From: Mesobacillus sp. S13
GTDB taxonomy: Bacteria > Bacillota > Bacilli > Bacillales > Cytobacillaceae
Direction: 5' to 3'
Length of the DNA: 64,000 nucleotides
Assembly: GCF_020422885.1 (NCBI RefSeq)
Contig: NZ_CP084622.1
Location: 2,437,001-2,501,000, forward strand
Shown: piece by piece, positions 7,472 to 17,124 of the stretch
How the letters are laid out: the number at the start of each line of letters is the position of its first letter
Position numbering within the stretch: the stretch's first letter is position 1
Notes under the pieces: generated by a model
Told to the model about the DNA's origin: nothing
Seen by the model: only the letters and a program-made list of their open reading frames with translations
The model's database searches: none
Translations under genes and position numbers: made by a program

Positions 7472-8839
7472 ATGTACCAGACATATTCGACAAAAGAGAA
7501 AATAAAACAGATTTTTGTCATGTTGATCCCAATTTTAATCACTCAATTAGGCATGTTTTCAATGGTTTTTTTCAACACCATCATGTCGGGAAAGTATAAT
7601 TCCTCAGATCTTGCAGGTGTTGCCATTGGATCCTCGATCTGGAGTCCGGTCTTTACAGGGCTCAGCGGGATCCTTCTTGCTGTATCGCCAATTGCAGCTC
7701 AGCGATTTGGTGAGAAGAAGGGAAGAGAAGTATCTTCTATCCTCACCCATGGTATTTACTTAGCTTTGATGATTGCTGTACTTGTCATCATCCTGGGGGT
7801 TTTTCTGCTTAATCCAATTTTAACCGCGATGAATCTTCCGGAAAGTGTCCATGAAACGGCATTTCGCTATCTGGCTGGTTTAAGTTTTGGTATAATACCA
7901 CTATTTATTTTTAATGTATTGAGATCATTCATATACGCTCTCGGAAAAACAAGAGTGGTCATGTATATCCTTCTCATGTCATTGCCACTCAATTTCTTTT
8001 TGAATTACGTCTTGATTTTCGGCCACTGGGGTTTTCCTGAATTAGGAGGGGCCGGAGCTGGTTATGCCACGTCGATCACTTATTATGTGATAGCAGGTTT
8101 GACAGCGTGGGTGATCATCAAGCAACGGCCATTCTCGGAGTTTGTCGGGTTGAAATACTTCAAGGAATTTTCCGGTGAAAAAGTGAAGGAGATTCTGAAA
8201 ATCGGTGTGCCGATGGGATTATCGATTTTCTTTGAGACCAGCATGTTTGCTGTTGTCACAATTCTTATCAGCAAATTCAACATTACGACAATTGCTGCCT
8301 ATCAGTCAGCACTGAACATCGTTTCCTTTTTATATATGATCCCGATGAGTATTTCGATGGCTCAAACTGTACTGGTTGGTTTTGAGGTAGGTGCCGGCCG
8401 TTATGAAGATGCCAAAGCATACAGCTGGATGGGCATTTATCTCGGCGCCATTATCGCTGTTGGAGCAGGACTGCTTGTCGTTCTATTCCGATATAAGGTA
8501 GCCGGGTTTTACTCGAATGAACCCGCGGTCATTGCTTTAACAGGCCAATTTTTGATTTATGCATTGTTCTTTATGATATCTGATGCCATCCAGGCCACTG
8601 CACTAGCCGCCTTGCGCGGATATAAAGATGTGAATATATCCTTTATCATCACATTGATCGCCTACTGGCTCATCTGCCTGCCGGTCGGCTACCTGCTGGC
8701 ACACAACACCGGCCTAGGAGCTTCGGGATATTGGGTAGGGTTGACAATCGGATTGCTCGCGGCAGGGATATCCTTATCGTTGAGATTGATCTTTATCCAA
8801 AAGCGTCGTTTTAATGCTAAGTTGGCAGAGGTTGTTTAA
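7472..8839 (+). CDS. MATE-family efflux transporter
   Basis: 455 residues with about 12 hydrophobic segments. The start is ATG behind AAGGAGTATACAG. The N-terminal region (FVMLIPILITQLGMFSMVFFNTIMSGKYNSSDLAGVAIGSSIWSP) and the repeat half (ILKIGVPMGLSIFFETSMFAVVTILISKF) match the two homologous halves of NorM-type MATE transporters. It exports cationic drugs or metabolites in exchange for Na+ or H+; the substrate is unknown. A TATAAT at 7435-7440 is the likely -10. A strong terminator follows. Confidence 0.92.
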   Translation: MYQTYSTKEKIKQIFVMLIPILITQLGMFSMVFFNTIMSGKYNSSDLAGVAIGSSIWSPVFTGLSGILLAVSPIAAQRFGEKKGREVSSILTHGIYLALMIAVLVIILGVFLLNPILTAMNLPESVHETAFRYLAGLSFGIIPLFIFNVLRSFIYALGKTRVVMYILLMSLPLNFFLNYVLIFGHWGFPELGGAGAGYATSITYYVIAGLTAWVIIKQRPFSEFVGLKYFKEFSGEKVKEILKIGVPMGLSIFFETSMFAVVTILISKFNITTIAAYQSALNIVSFLYMIPMSISMAQTVLVGFEVGAGRYEDAKAYSWMGIYLGAIIAVGAGLLVVLFRYKVAGFYSNEPAVIALTGQFLIYALFFMISDAIQATALAALRGYKDVNISFIITLIAYWLICLPVGYLLAHNTGLGASGYWVGLTIGLLAAGISLSLRLIFIQKRRFNAKLAEVV

Positions 8840-8843
8840 TTTG

Positions 8844-8878
8844 AGTGAGGTTCCAATCGGAATCTCGCTTTTTTTATT
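8844..8878 (+). terminator. Terminator of the MATE gene
   Basis: An 11-bp stem AGTGAGGTTCC-AATC-GGAATCTCGCT is followed by TTTTTTATTTTTTT. Confidence 0.85.
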
Positions 8879-8963
8879 TTTTTAAAAAAATCCTGATACT
8901 GGAAAAAACAAAGAAGGAATTCTCGCTTTTTGAAGGAATAAATATTTTATGGAGGTGTTGAAA

Positions 8964-9497
8964 ATGGGTTATTTAAAGTTGGCCACAGAGAATTTCAAAA
9001 GCATAAAAAATCAGTCCGAAAGAGCAATGGAACAATTGAAGTTAGAGGAGCTTCACTATTCGCCAACCGAAGAATCAAACAGCATTGCCATTATTGCGAA
9101 GCATATGAGCGGCAATCTCAAATCAAGATTCCGTGACTTTTTGACAAGTGATGGTGAAAAGCCCGACCGCGACAGGGACGGGGAATTCGAAGGTGCATTT
9201 CAAACGAGAGAGGATTTATTTTCTCATTGGAATGCTGGCTGGAATATACTTTTCCAAACACTTTCGCAGTTATCACAGGAAGACTTGGATAAAACAGTCT
9301 ACATTAGAAATGAACCCCACACCGCAATTGAAGCGATTCAACGTCAGGTTGTCCATCAAGCATCTCATGCTGGACAGATCGTCTATTTAGCGAAGTTGAT
9401 CAAGAATGAGGAATGGAGCACACTCAGCATTCCAAAGGGGAAATCACGGCAATTTAATGCGAATATGATGTCGGCTCTAAATAAAGAAGAGACCTAA
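8964..9497 (+). CDS. DUF1572 / DinB-like protein
   Basis: 177 residues. I choose the ATG at 8964 because GGAGGTG at 8951-8957 is its ribosome binding site and would overlap the earlier in-frame ATG at 8949. The sequence matches the DUF1572 branch of the DinB four-helix fold: SIAIIAKHMSGNLKSRFRDFLTSDGEK supplies a first His, then HWNAGW, and VVHQASHAGQIVYLAKL carries the last metal-binding His pair. Proteins of this fold include thiol-dependent enzymes (YfiT/BstA type). The reaction here is unknown. It converges on the DUF4395 gene with almost no gap. Confidence 0.82.
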   Translation: MGYLKLATENFKSIKNQSERAMEQLKLEELHYSPTEESNSIAIIAKHMSGNLKSRFRDFLTSDGEKPDRDRDGEFEGAFQTREDLFSHWNAGWNILFQTLSQLSQEDLDKTVYIRNEPHTAIEAIQRQVVHQASHAGQIVYLAKLIKNEEWSTLSIPKGKSRQFNANMMSALNKEET

Positions 9498-9510
9498 TAG
9501 AAGGCCTCTC

Positions 9511-9942
9511 TCAAGAATTGGCAGCATGTTTCTTTGGTTTGTATTTAGAGTATTGAAAACGAATGAAGCAGCCGATGCAAAATCCCAGGATTGCTATAAA
9601 AGCGGCTAACGCTACCATGATCGTAAAAATGTGTCCCAAAAACGTTAAACCAGCGGCATAGGCAATAAGTCCGCCTGCTAAGCAGCCAACAGCGATTTTT
9701 TGATTGAACTGCTGTTGATCCCAGTCTTCCGGGATATAGTCTGATTTTTTCTTTCTAAGAAAGGTGCTCGCTATTTTCATTACCGGATTATATCCAAATA
9801 GCAGTCCTGAGATTCCTGCGAGAAGCGGCAAAGCCAGGATCCATTCTAAGCCTGTTAACCATGTGCTAATGACACTTACGACAATAAACCACTGATTGGT
9901 TCTAACCAGCGGCCTAGGAATCGTACGAATTTGGGTAGTCAT
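9511..9942 (-). CDS. DUF4395 membrane protein
   Basis: 143 residues with four hydrophobic segments. It opens with TIPRPLVRTNQWFIVVSV, has RFNQ-like FNQKIAVGCLA in the middle and ends in GFCIGCFIRFQYSKYK, all characteristic of DUF4395. The CIGC pair near the cytoplasmic end of the last helix is conserved in this family. Proteins of this family often sit with thiol/sulfur or redox genes; none is adjacent here. Function unknown. Confidence 0.8.
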   Translation of the reverse strand: MTTQIRTIPRPLVRTNQWFIVVSVISTWLTGLEWILALPLLAGISGLLFGYNPVMKIASTFLRKKKSDYIPEDWDQQQFNQKIAVGCLAGGLIAYAAGLTFLGHIFTIMVALAAFIAILGFCIGCFIRFQYSKYKPKKHAANS

Positions 9943-10114
9943 ATTAATTCCGACCTTTCTTATTGGTTTATATGTATTTTATCTTTTTTTCTTAAAAATG
10001 TGAAGCCATGAGTATTTATTTTTATTTTCCAGAGAACTTTAGGAAATATGGAAAAGTATTCCTGAATATAATAGAATGCTGGATTTTAATATATAGAGGA
10101 ATGATGGGGGTAGT

Positions 10115-11134
10115 ATGGGGAGAAAAATGAAGGTTATTTGGCTGTTGATTGTTGCGGTATTCATTGGATTGACTGGCTGTACCCAACCTACAGCAGAGAA
10201 GGCTGACACTGAGAAAAAGGTGATTGAACAGGAAGGCGAACAAGAAAGAGAAAATGCAAATGACAAAATTGAGCCTGAGGAAGAAGAAAAAGAAGAAGAG
10301 GCTGAACCGATTGTAGTGCATATTATCGAGCCTACCACTCAAGAAATAATCAGATCACTTACACCTATTGACATGGGTTATGGAAGCGATGATGAAAAGT
10401 ATAAAGCTGAATTGGCAAAGTGGGCTAGTGAGTTGGCTCGTGGTACTGATACGACTACAGGATATGACCAAAGGATGATCCCAGATAAACTTGGTCAGGG
10501 TGGCCAGGTGATAACGGGGAGTCCTTTAATCATTTTGGAAGAAGCTGAACTAGTGGAAAATATTATCCAGGCTTCAGAAAAAGGAGGGAATGTCGAGCTT
10601 CCGCTGTATGTGACCGCGAGCGGATATGAACTTAGTGATGCTGGGCAGCTTGCTGAGGTAGTTGTGGGTAAATACACAACCTACTATAACGCATCCGTTG
10701 CTGGCAGGACGAAGAACATCGAGCTGTCAGCAGAGGCAATCAACAATGTCATCCTGGGAGTAGGAGATGTATTTTCTTTCAATACGACTGTAGGTCCTAG
10801 TGATGAAGCGCATGGATACCAGCCTGCTGAGGAAATTGTCAATAAAAAGCTGGTCATGGGAATAGGCGGAGGCATCTGCCAGACCTCGTCTACTTTATAC
10901 AACGCTATTGATGTAGTTGGTGTCGGGTATGTAGAAAAACATCATCACTCACTATCTGTTGGCTATGTCCCAGAAGGAAGGGACGCAACGGTTTCCTATG
11001 GAGGCAAAGACTTCAGGTTCGAGAACACAACAGGTGTGCCTCTTTTACTGAAAGCAATCGTTGGAAAAGGATCTTTGACAGTAGAAGTGAGGACATCAAA
11101 GGAATACGAAGCACAAATGAAAAAAGGCGTATAG
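10115..11134 (+). CDS. VanW-like lipoprotein
   Basis: 339 residues. A type II signal peptide ends in the lipobox LTGC at about residues 18-21, so it should be a membrane-anchored lipoprotein. A low-complexity Glu/Lys linker (about residues 45-62) precedes the folded part. The C-terminal 150 residues are a VanW domain: GVGDVFSFNTTVGPSDEAHGY, then GGGICQTSSTLYNA, HHHSLSVGY and GKDFRFENTTG. VanW-domain proteins of Bacillus (YoaR-like) are thought to act at the cell wall; the exact activity is not known. Two starts are possible (10115 or the ATG at 10127); GGGGGTAG favours the first. Confidence 0.88.
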   Translation: MGRKMKVIWLLIVAVFIGLTGCTQPTAEKADTEKKVIEQEGEQERENANDKIEPEEEEKEEEAEPIVVHIIEPTTQEIIRSLTPIDMGYGSDDEKYKAELAKWASELARGTDTTTGYDQRMIPDKLGQGGQVITGSPLIILEEAELVENIIQASEKGGNVELPLYVTASGYELSDAGQLAEVVVGKYTTYYNASVAGRTKNIELSAEAINNVILGVGDVFSFNTTVGPSDEAHGYQPAEEIVNKKLVMGIGGGICQTSSTLYNAIDVVGVGYVEKHHHSLSVGYVPEGRDATVSYGGKDFRFENTTGVPLLLKAIVGKGSLTVEVRTSKEYEAQMKKGV

Positions 11135-11206
11135 AGGTCTGAAAAACAATCCGCCAAAAGACGTAGAAAGAATCAATCGGATGGTGAATGTTTCCATATT
11201 TAAATT

Positions 11207-11233
11207 CCCTTATTCTTAAATTAAGAACAAGGG
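11207..11233 (+). promoter_or_regulatory. Hairpin overlapping the ribosome binding site of a small gene
   Basis: CCCTT-A-TTCTTAA-A-TTAAGAA-C-AAGGG is a 13-bp inverted repeat with one internal mismatch. Its 3' arm includes the AAGGG of the AAGGGAGG ribosome binding site of the gene at 11245. In RNA it would bury that site; as DNA it could be an operator. Confidence 0.55.
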
Positions 11234-11244
11234 AGGCGAACGAT

Positions 11245-11391
11245 ATGGAAATGAATTATTTAGCATTAGAATATATTTGGAACACAAAGAAAGAAGAAAT
11301 GAAAAGGAAAGATGAATTTCGTGAAACGTATAAACTTTATAAGCGTTTTAATTGGAACAATCCGCTAAGGAGAGAGAAGAGGTCAGAATAA
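11245..11391 (+). CDS. 48-residue small basic protein
   Basis: The start is the ATG at 11245 behind AAGGGAGGCG; an upstream in-frame extension to 11188 crosses the inverted repeat and is unlikely to be translated. The peptide is MEMNYLALEYIWNTKKEEMK followed by RKDEFRETYKLYKRFNWNNPLRREKRSE: highly charged, helical, no membrane segment. It looks like a small conserved Bacillaceae protein, but I cannot name it. A strong terminator follows. Confidence 0.6.
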   Translation: MEMNYLALEYIWNTKKEEMKRKDEFRETYKLYKRFNWNNPLRREKRSE

Positions 11392-11418
11392 TGTTGCCTC
11401 AGGCCTTAGCATAGCAAA

Positions 11419-11455
11419 AAAACAGCGGCTAAAAAATAAAGCCGCTGTTTTCTTA
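11419..11455. terminator. Terminator of the small gene
   Basis: A perfect 12-bp stem AAAACAGCGGCT/AGCCGCTGTTTT with a 9-base loop, then TCTTATTTTA. Confidence 0.9.
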
Positions 11456-11491
11456 TTTTAGTTCAGCCAGGACTTCCTGCATCCTATTCTG

Positions 11492-11710
11492 TCAGGAGGT
11501 TCGCTTTTTTTCGTTTACATTCACCAAAAGGCCGCGTTTGATCCAGTAATCAAAATTATCCAGCGGAAAAACACTTCGATTCTCCGTGTTATTCATCTTG
11601 ATGATCACACTGCTGTTTGAAACCTCCAAAACCCTCAACCTGTCTGAATTGTACATATTCGGCAAAAACCCATGTTGAATTTCAAACTCCATATTGTTTT
11701 GATATTCCAT
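11492..11710 (-). CDS. 72-residue hypothetical protein
   Basis: The start is the ATG at 11710 because GGAGGT lies directly upstream; the earlier in-frame ATG at 11728 would overlap that site. The peptide (MEYQNNMEFEIQHGFLPNMY, then LRVLEVSNSSVIIKMNNTENRSVFPLDNFDYWIKRGLLV) has alternating hydrophobic residues typical of a small β-barrel. No known motif and no membrane helix. Single gene, function unknown. Confidence 0.55.
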   Translation of the reverse strand: MEYQNNMEFEIQHGFLPNMYNSDRLRVLEVSNSSVIIKMNNTENRSVFPLDNFDYWIKRGLLVNVNEKKRTS

Positions 11711-11785
11711 AAAAAAAACCTCCAGCATTTCTTCATGGAAATAATATTTACCAATTCGTGATTATTTATCCATTATTGAAATCAT

Positions 11786-11815
11786 AAAAGCAAGAAGGGG
11801 GGTACCCTCTTGCTT
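11786..11815 (-). terminator. Terminator of the methionine operon
   Basis: On the minus strand AAGCAAGAGGG pairs with CCTTCTTGCTT around TACCCC and is followed by TTATGATTTC. It ends the metI-metC-yitJ-metH transcript just past the metH stop. Confidence 0.7.
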
Positions 11816-11828
11816 CAATTCACCTTTC

Positions 11829-14800
11829 TTAATTCTTCAACACATTGAAATATCTTGCCTCTGGATGGGAAAATACGATTGCTGTAACTGATGCTTCAGG
11901 TTCCATCATGAACCCCTCGGTCAACTGAATACCGATATCTTCTGGTTTGATCAAGTTAAAAAGCTTCCGTTGATCTTCTAAATCAGGACAGGCAGGATAG
12001 CCGAATGAGAAGCGCTGACCTTGATACTTAGCGGCAAATCGGTCCTTCATTGTCATATCAGGCGTGTCTGGGAAACCCCATCGATCCCGGATTTGGCGGT
12101 GGATCAATTCGGCAAACCCTTCTGCCGTCTCGAGTGCAAGTGCCTGAAGAGCATGGCTTTCCAGGAATCTGCCTTCGTTTTTCAGCTGTTCTGCCGCCTG
12201 GCGTATTCCGGCTCCTGCTGTGACAGCGAACATTCCGACATAGTCCTTTTCCAAATCACTGACAGGGCGGACGTAATCTGACAGACATAGCCCCGGAGAA
12301 ACCTCTTGTCTCGGGAATTCAAAAGCCTCGATCATTTGATCATGCTGTTCTGGATTAAATATATATAGACTATTTCCATCTGCTTGGGCAGGGAAGAACT
12401 GATAGACAGCAGCTGGTTTAATCCATCCATTTGCTTTTGCTTCTTTTAGCAAAGATTCAACGATTTCATTAAGCTTAATTGCCTTTTCATTTCCTTCAGC
12501 AAGCAATTTATCTACCTTTCCCTTTAATCCGAGATGGTGCCCTATCAGCATTTGCTGGTTGATATAAGGCTCAATATGGGACAGGGAGTATGATTTAACC
12601 AAATGCCTTTTTGTATCTTGTGGAATAAATACCGGTGCCTTTGCGATTACCTTTGGACGTTCCAAAACGGTTATAGCAGAAGTGCGGCCAGCTGCTGAAA
12701 ATTCTTGCTTATTCATTGCAGCTTCTTGTTTCGCTTTATGTTCTGTTAAAAATTGTTCGTACCCGCCCGGCTCCCTGAGTTGATTTGCGATTGACAGCCC
12801 GTTCATCGCATCTTTTGCATATATTACAAGTCCGTCATACTCTTTGGCGATTTTTGTATCTGTGAATTTCCGGGATAAAGCAGCACCACCCACCAGGATG
12901 GGTGTATCGATTCCAGCTTGCTTCATATCATGGGCAGTCAGCACCATCTGCTGAGCGGATTTCACTAGCAACCCTGAGAGACCAATGATATCAGGCTTTT
13001 CCTTTTTAATCTTCTCAATAAGGGCAGTAGGGGTAACCTTGATCCCAAGGTCAACAACATCATAACCATTATTGCTGAGGATAATATCCACCAGGTTTTT
13101 TCCGATATCATGGACATCACCTTTTACTGTGGCGAGAAGCACCTTTCCCTTTGCAGCAGTTGAATCATTTTTCTCCATATGAGGCTCCAAATGAGAAACT
13201 GCAGCTTTCATGACTTCGGCACTCTGAAGGACCTCGGCCACAATCAGCTGATTATCATTGAATAGCCTGCCAACTTCCTTCATCCCGTCCATCAATGGAC
13301 CGTTGATGATGTCCAGCGGGGCAGGGAAGGTTTCAAGAGCAGCATCTAAATCCGGAAGAAGGCCTTCTTTCGTGCCTTCAACTACATAATAGGCGAGTCT
13401 TTCGTGCAGTGTCATATCTGGCAGGGTGCTTTTTGTTTCCTTCTTTTTATCACGGTAAAAATCAGTGAAATCTGCAAGTGTCTTATCTGTTGTATTGAAT
13501 AATAAGTCCTCGGCCATTTTTATTTCAAGTGGACTTATTGAAGCAAAGCGTTCAAGTTTTTCCGTGTTCACAATGGCGTAATCCAGTCCAGCCTGGGTGC
13601 AGTGATAAAGAAATACAGAATTTAATACTTCACGGCCAACAGGAGGGAGGCCAAAAGAAACATTGCTGATTCCAAGAATCGTTTGTGTTTCCGGGAGCGC
13701 TTCCTTAATCCTCCTGATTCCATCCACGGTTGCTTTCGCTGAGCCAATATACTGTTCATCACCGGTGCCGACAGGGAAGACGAGCGGATCAAAAATCAAA
13801 TCCTGGGCCGGAACTTTGTATTTATTGACTAACAGATCATAGGATCGTTTGGCAATCTCCAATTTTCTTTCAGCTGTAACACCCATGCCCTCTTCATCAA
13901 TCGTTCCGACCACCACTGCAGCACCATATTTGTGTATAAGAGAAGCTACTGACTTGAACCGATCTTCTCCATCTTCCAGATTGATGGAATTAATGATCGC
14001 CTTACCCTGGGAATAACTGAGCGCTTTTTCGATGACTTCATCATCAGTAGAATCAATCACAAGCGGCGCCTTCACTTTTTTAACAACTTCCTTTATGAAT
14101 CCTTCCATATCTTGAAGCTCATCTCTGTCCGGGTCCGCCAGACAGATGTCGATGACATGAGCCCCGTTTCTGACCTGAGCCCTTGCAATTTCAGCTGCTT
14201 CCTCCAATTTCCCTTCTGAAATCAGGCGCTTAAACTTCCGTGATCCAATTACATTGGTACGTTCACCAACCATAATTGGCCTTAGTGTTGGATCGTCATA
14301 GATGAAAGGCTCGATCCCCGAAACCATATGAAGTTTATTTTCTTCCGTCTGCCTTGGCAGGCTTTGCTGCATTTTTTCAGAAATTGCCTTTATATGTGCT
14401 GGAGTAGTGCCACAACAGCCGCCAACAATATTAAGCCAGCCTTCACGGGCAAAATCGGAGAGCTTTTGGGCAAGCGTGTCAGGTGTTTCATGATATTGAC
14501 CTTCCTCATCTGGCAGGCCCGCGTTCGGATAACAGCTGACAGCAGAAGTCGAAAGGGAGGCTAGTGAACGCAGATGTTCCTGCATGAATTCCGGTCCAGT
14601 TGCGCAGTTCAGTCCAATCGCAATCGGATTCATATGCTGCACTGAAATATAGAAAGCTTCGATCGATTGGCCAGCAAGTGTCGTTCCCATTGGTTCGATG
14701 GTGGCGGAAATCATAAGAGGGAGCTCTTTGCCACTTTTCTGAAATGCACGCTGGATTCCCGTATAGGCTGCTTTTATGTTTAGCAAATCCTGGCTTGTTT

Positions 14801-15281
14801 CAAGCAATAGCAAATCAACATTGCCATCAATCAGGCCTAGAGCCTGTTCTTCGTAGGAAGCAGACATCTCTTCAAAGGTTGAACCCCCAGTCACGCTCAG
14901 TGTTTTGGTTGTCGGTCCCATAGATCCTGCCACAAATCGAGGCTTGGAGGGTGCTGAGGACGCGTCAGCAGCTTTTCTGGCAATAAGAGCCGCTTCCTTG
15001 TTGATTTCGTATGCTCTATGGCCCAGTCCATATTCATCTAAGACAAGGCTTGTGGCACCGAAGGTATTGGTCTCAACGATGTCTGCGCCAGCTTCAAAGT
15101 ATTCCCGGTGTATATTTTCAATTACATCTGGTACGGTTAAATTCAAAATTTCGTTACAGCCTTCATATTCTTCTCCGCCAAAATCCTCTGGAGTCAAATC
15201 TGCCTGCTGGAGCATTGTTCCCATCGCGCCATCCATGATCAGGATTTTCTTCTTCATCTGTTCAGTTAACAACGTTGACAT
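11829..15281 (-). CDS. metH: Cobalamin-dependent methionine synthase
   Basis: 1150 residues, a full-length MetH. Domains in order: homocysteine-binding barrel (about 1-310) ending in the zinc site GGCCGTTP; pterin/methyl-tetrahydrofolate domain (about 330-600, starting PIMVGERTNVIGSRKF); cap and B12 domain (about 640-880) with DVHDIGKN, the D-x-H-x-x-G motif whose His coordinates cobalt; and the SAM-dependent reactivation domain (about 900-1150, with FSFGYPACPDLEDQ). It transfers a methyl group from methyl-THF to homocysteine. It is the last gene of the SAM-riboswitch operon, and its start (behind GAGGAGGAAAC) overlaps the end of yitJ by 20 bp. Confidence 0.97.
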   Translation of the reverse strand: MSTLLTEQMKKKILIMDGAMGTMLQQADLTPEDFGGEEYEGCNEILNLTVPDVIENIHREYFEAGADIVETNTFGATSLVLDEYGLGHRAYEINKEAALIARKAADASSAPSKPRFVAGSMGPTTKTLSVTGGSTFEEMSASYEEQALGLIDGNVDLLLLETSQDLLNIKAAYTGIQRAFQKSGKELPLMISATIEPMGTTLAGQSIEAFYISVQHMNPIAIGLNCATGPEFMQEHLRSLASLSTSAVSCYPNAGLPDEEGQYHETPDTLAQKLSDFAREGWLNIVGGCCGTTPAHIKAISEKMQQSLPRQTEENKLHMVSGIEPFIYDDPTLRPIMVGERTNVIGSRKFKRLISEGKLEEAAEIARAQVRNGAHVIDICLADPDRDELQDMEGFIKEVVKKVKAPLVIDSTDDEVIEKALSYSQGKAIINSINLEDGEDRFKSVASLIHKYGAAVVVGTIDEEGMGVTAERKLEIAKRSYDLLVNKYKVPAQDLIFDPLVFPVGTGDEQYIGSAKATVDGIRRIKEALPETQTILGISNVSFGLPPVGREVLNSVFLYHCTQAGLDYAIVNTEKLERFASISPLEIKMAEDLLFNTTDKTLADFTDFYRDKKKETKSTLPDMTLHERLAYYVVEGTKEGLLPDLDAALETFPAPLDIINGPLMDGMKEVGRLFNDNQLIVAEVLQSAEVMKAAVSHLEPHMEKNDSTAAKGKVLLATVKGDVHDIGKNLVDIILSNNGYDVVDLGIKVTPTALIEKIKKEKPDIIGLSGLLVKSAQQMVLTAHDMKQAGIDTPILVGGAALSRKFTDTKIAKEYDGLVIYAKDAMNGLSIANQLREPGGYEQFLTEHKAKQEAAMNKQEFSAAGRTSAITVLERPKVIAKAPVFIPQDTKRHLVKSYSLSHIEPYINQQMLIGHHLGLKGKVDKLLAEGNEKAIKLNEIVESLLKEAKANGWIKPAAVYQFFPAQADGNSLYIFNPEQHDQMIEAFEFPRQEVSPGLCLSDYVRPVSDLEKDYVGMFAVTAGAGIRQAAEQLKNEGRFLESHALQALALETAEGFAELIHRQIRDRWGFPDTPDMTMKDRFAAKYQGQRFSFGYPACPDLEDQRKLFNLIKPEDIGIQLTEGFMMEPEASVTAIVFSHPEARYFNVLKN

Positions 15282-17124
15282 TTTGTTTCCTCCTCTTTAG
15301 AAGGCTGCTGTATTCATTAGCGTAGCTGGACAATTCGACGCTCATTTCATAATTCATAAAAGGGGTGATGATATAGATTCCATTAAACAGTTCTGCTGCA
15401 GCCTCAATCAAACCCTTTGTAATCGCTATTCCTTCCCTTTTCGATTGCAGTGGTTCATTATTAAATTTCGCCATAATGTCACGGACTTCCTGTGAAATCT
15501 TGATGCCAGGAACCTCATTATGAAGGAATTCCGCGTTTCGGCTGCTCGTAAGCGGCATTAGTCCGATGAAAATAGGAGCATCGATGTGCTTCGTCGCTTC
15601 GTGAACATCCAGAAGCATTTTTTCAGAATAAACTGGCTGGCTGATGAAATAATGTGCACCAGCCCGGATTTTCTTTTCCATCCTCAAGACAGCCTTATCG
15701 ATGGAACGGACATTCGGATTGAAAGCTGCACCTATTGAAAAAACTCCTTTTTGTCCTAGATCTTTTCCAGAGTAGGAAAGGCCCTCGTTAAACTGAGTGA
15801 TCATTTCAATTAACTCAAAGGAAGAGACATCAAATACAGAAGATGCTCCTGGAAAATCACCTACTCGGGCAGGATCCCCGGTAACGGCTAACACATCATG
15901 CAGCCCAAGTGTATGCAAACCCATTAAATGAGATTGAAGTCCTATGATATTGCGGTCACGGCATGTTAGATGCACTAGCGGGCGCAAACCGACTTTTTCC
16001 TTCACAAGCTGTCCGATTGCCGCATTCGAAATCCTTGGCGAAGCAAGTGAATTGTCAGCCAGGGTAATGGCATCAATCCCTGTATCCTTTAGTGCTCTTG
16101 CTCCTTCAAAAAATCGAGTAGTATCCAGTTTCCGAGGTGAATCAAGCTCCACGATTACAGAAGGGCGCTCTTGTACTACTTGATGAAGCGGAGCCACCGG
16201 CCTTTTTATATCAGTGGGAGTGACAATAATTTTCGGTTTTTTTTCTGGGATTTGCTTATTTAACACCGGTGCTGAACCCTTTAACTCATCAGCAAATGCC
16301 CTAATATGTTCAGGCGTCGTTCCGCAGCAGCCGCCAATCAGCCTTACGCCCTGGTTCCGGAAACTGTGGGCCGACTTACCGAAATATTCAGGATCGCCTT
16401 CGTAGTGGAATTTACCATCCGTATAAGCAGGCAAACCGGCATTAGGATAGGCTGAAAGAAATGCCTTAGAAGGCAGCTCAATCTGCTCCAGGCTTGAAAT
16501 CATATGATGAGGTCCAAGCCTGCAGTTTAGGCCAACTAAATCTGCGCCAAGATCTTCGAGTCGATGGAATGCCTCCTGAAGGGGAGTTTGATCCTGCATG
16601 ATCCCAATTTCCTGAAGGGAAACCTGGGCGATGATCGGCAAATTGGTTTCCTTTCTGGCAATTTCGAGCACAGTTTCGATTTCTTCCATATCATAAAAGG
16701 TTTCCAGCAGCAGTCCATCTACACCCTCAAGAAGAAGGCAGTATAGCTGCTCCCTGAAACTTCTCTTGATTTCCTCAATGGGGATGGCAGATGGTCTTAT
16801 ACCACGGTTCCCGCCAATTGTTCCAAGTACATATGCATCAGTGCCTGCTGCCTGGCGGGCGAGCTTAACTGCCGCACTATTAATCTCTTTTACCTGGTCC
16901 TCGAGTCCATATCTTTCAAGTTTTATATAATTTGCTGCGTAGGTGTTCGTCTGAATCAAATCGGCACCTGCATTGATATAAGCTTTATGGATCTGGATGA
17001 TGTCATCAGGATGCGAAACATTCAACTCCTCATAACAAGTACCGGCTCCATAAGCGTGGAGGAGAGTCCCGATCGCTCCGTCGGCAATTAATATTTCATT
17101 TTCCAGGCGTTTCAGAAAACTCAT
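15262..17124 (-). CDS. yitJ: Bifunctional homocysteine S-methyltransferase / methylenetetrahydrofolate reductase
   Basis: 620 residues, the length of Bacillus YitJ. The N-terminal half (about 1-290) is a homocysteine methyltransferase barrel with ADGAIGTLLHAYG, the strand NAGLPAYTDG and the zinc motif GGCCGTTPEHI. The C-terminal half (about 320-610) is a MetF-type FAD reductase barrel with VELDSPRKLDTTRF, LTCRDRN and VTGDPARVGDFPGA. It can make methyl-THF for MetH and may also methylate homocysteine. Start ATG behind GGAGGAAG, overlapping the metC stop by 4 bp, which implies translational coupling. Confidence 0.95.
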   Translation of the reverse strand: MSFLKRLENEILIADGAIGTLLHAYGAGTCYEELNVSHPDDIIQIHKAYINAGADLIQTNTYAANYIKLERYGLEDQVKEINSAAVKLARQAAGTDAYVLGTIGGNRGIRPSAIPIEEIKRSFREQLYCLLLEGVDGLLLETFYDMEEIETVLEIARKETNLPIIAQVSLQEIGIMQDQTPLQEAFHRLEDLGADLVGLNCRLGPHHMISSLEQIELPSKAFLSAYPNAGLPAYTDGKFHYEGDPEYFGKSAHSFRNQGVRLIGGCCGTTPEHIRAFADELKGSAPVLNKQIPEKKPKIIVTPTDIKRPVAPLHQVVQERPSVIVELDSPRKLDTTRFFEGARALKDTGIDAITLADNSLASPRISNAAIGQLVKEKVGLRPLVHLTCRDRNIIGLQSHLMGLHTLGLHDVLAVTGDPARVGDFPGASSVFDVSSFELIEMITQFNEGLSYSGKDLGQKGVFSIGAAFNPNVRSIDKAVLRMEKKIRAGAHYFISQPVYSEKMLLDVHEATKHIDAPIFIGLMPLTSSRNAEFLHNEVPGIKISQEVRDIMAKFNNEPLQSKREGIAITKGLIEAAAELFNGIYIITPFMNYEMSVELSSYANEYSSLLKRRKQNVNVVN

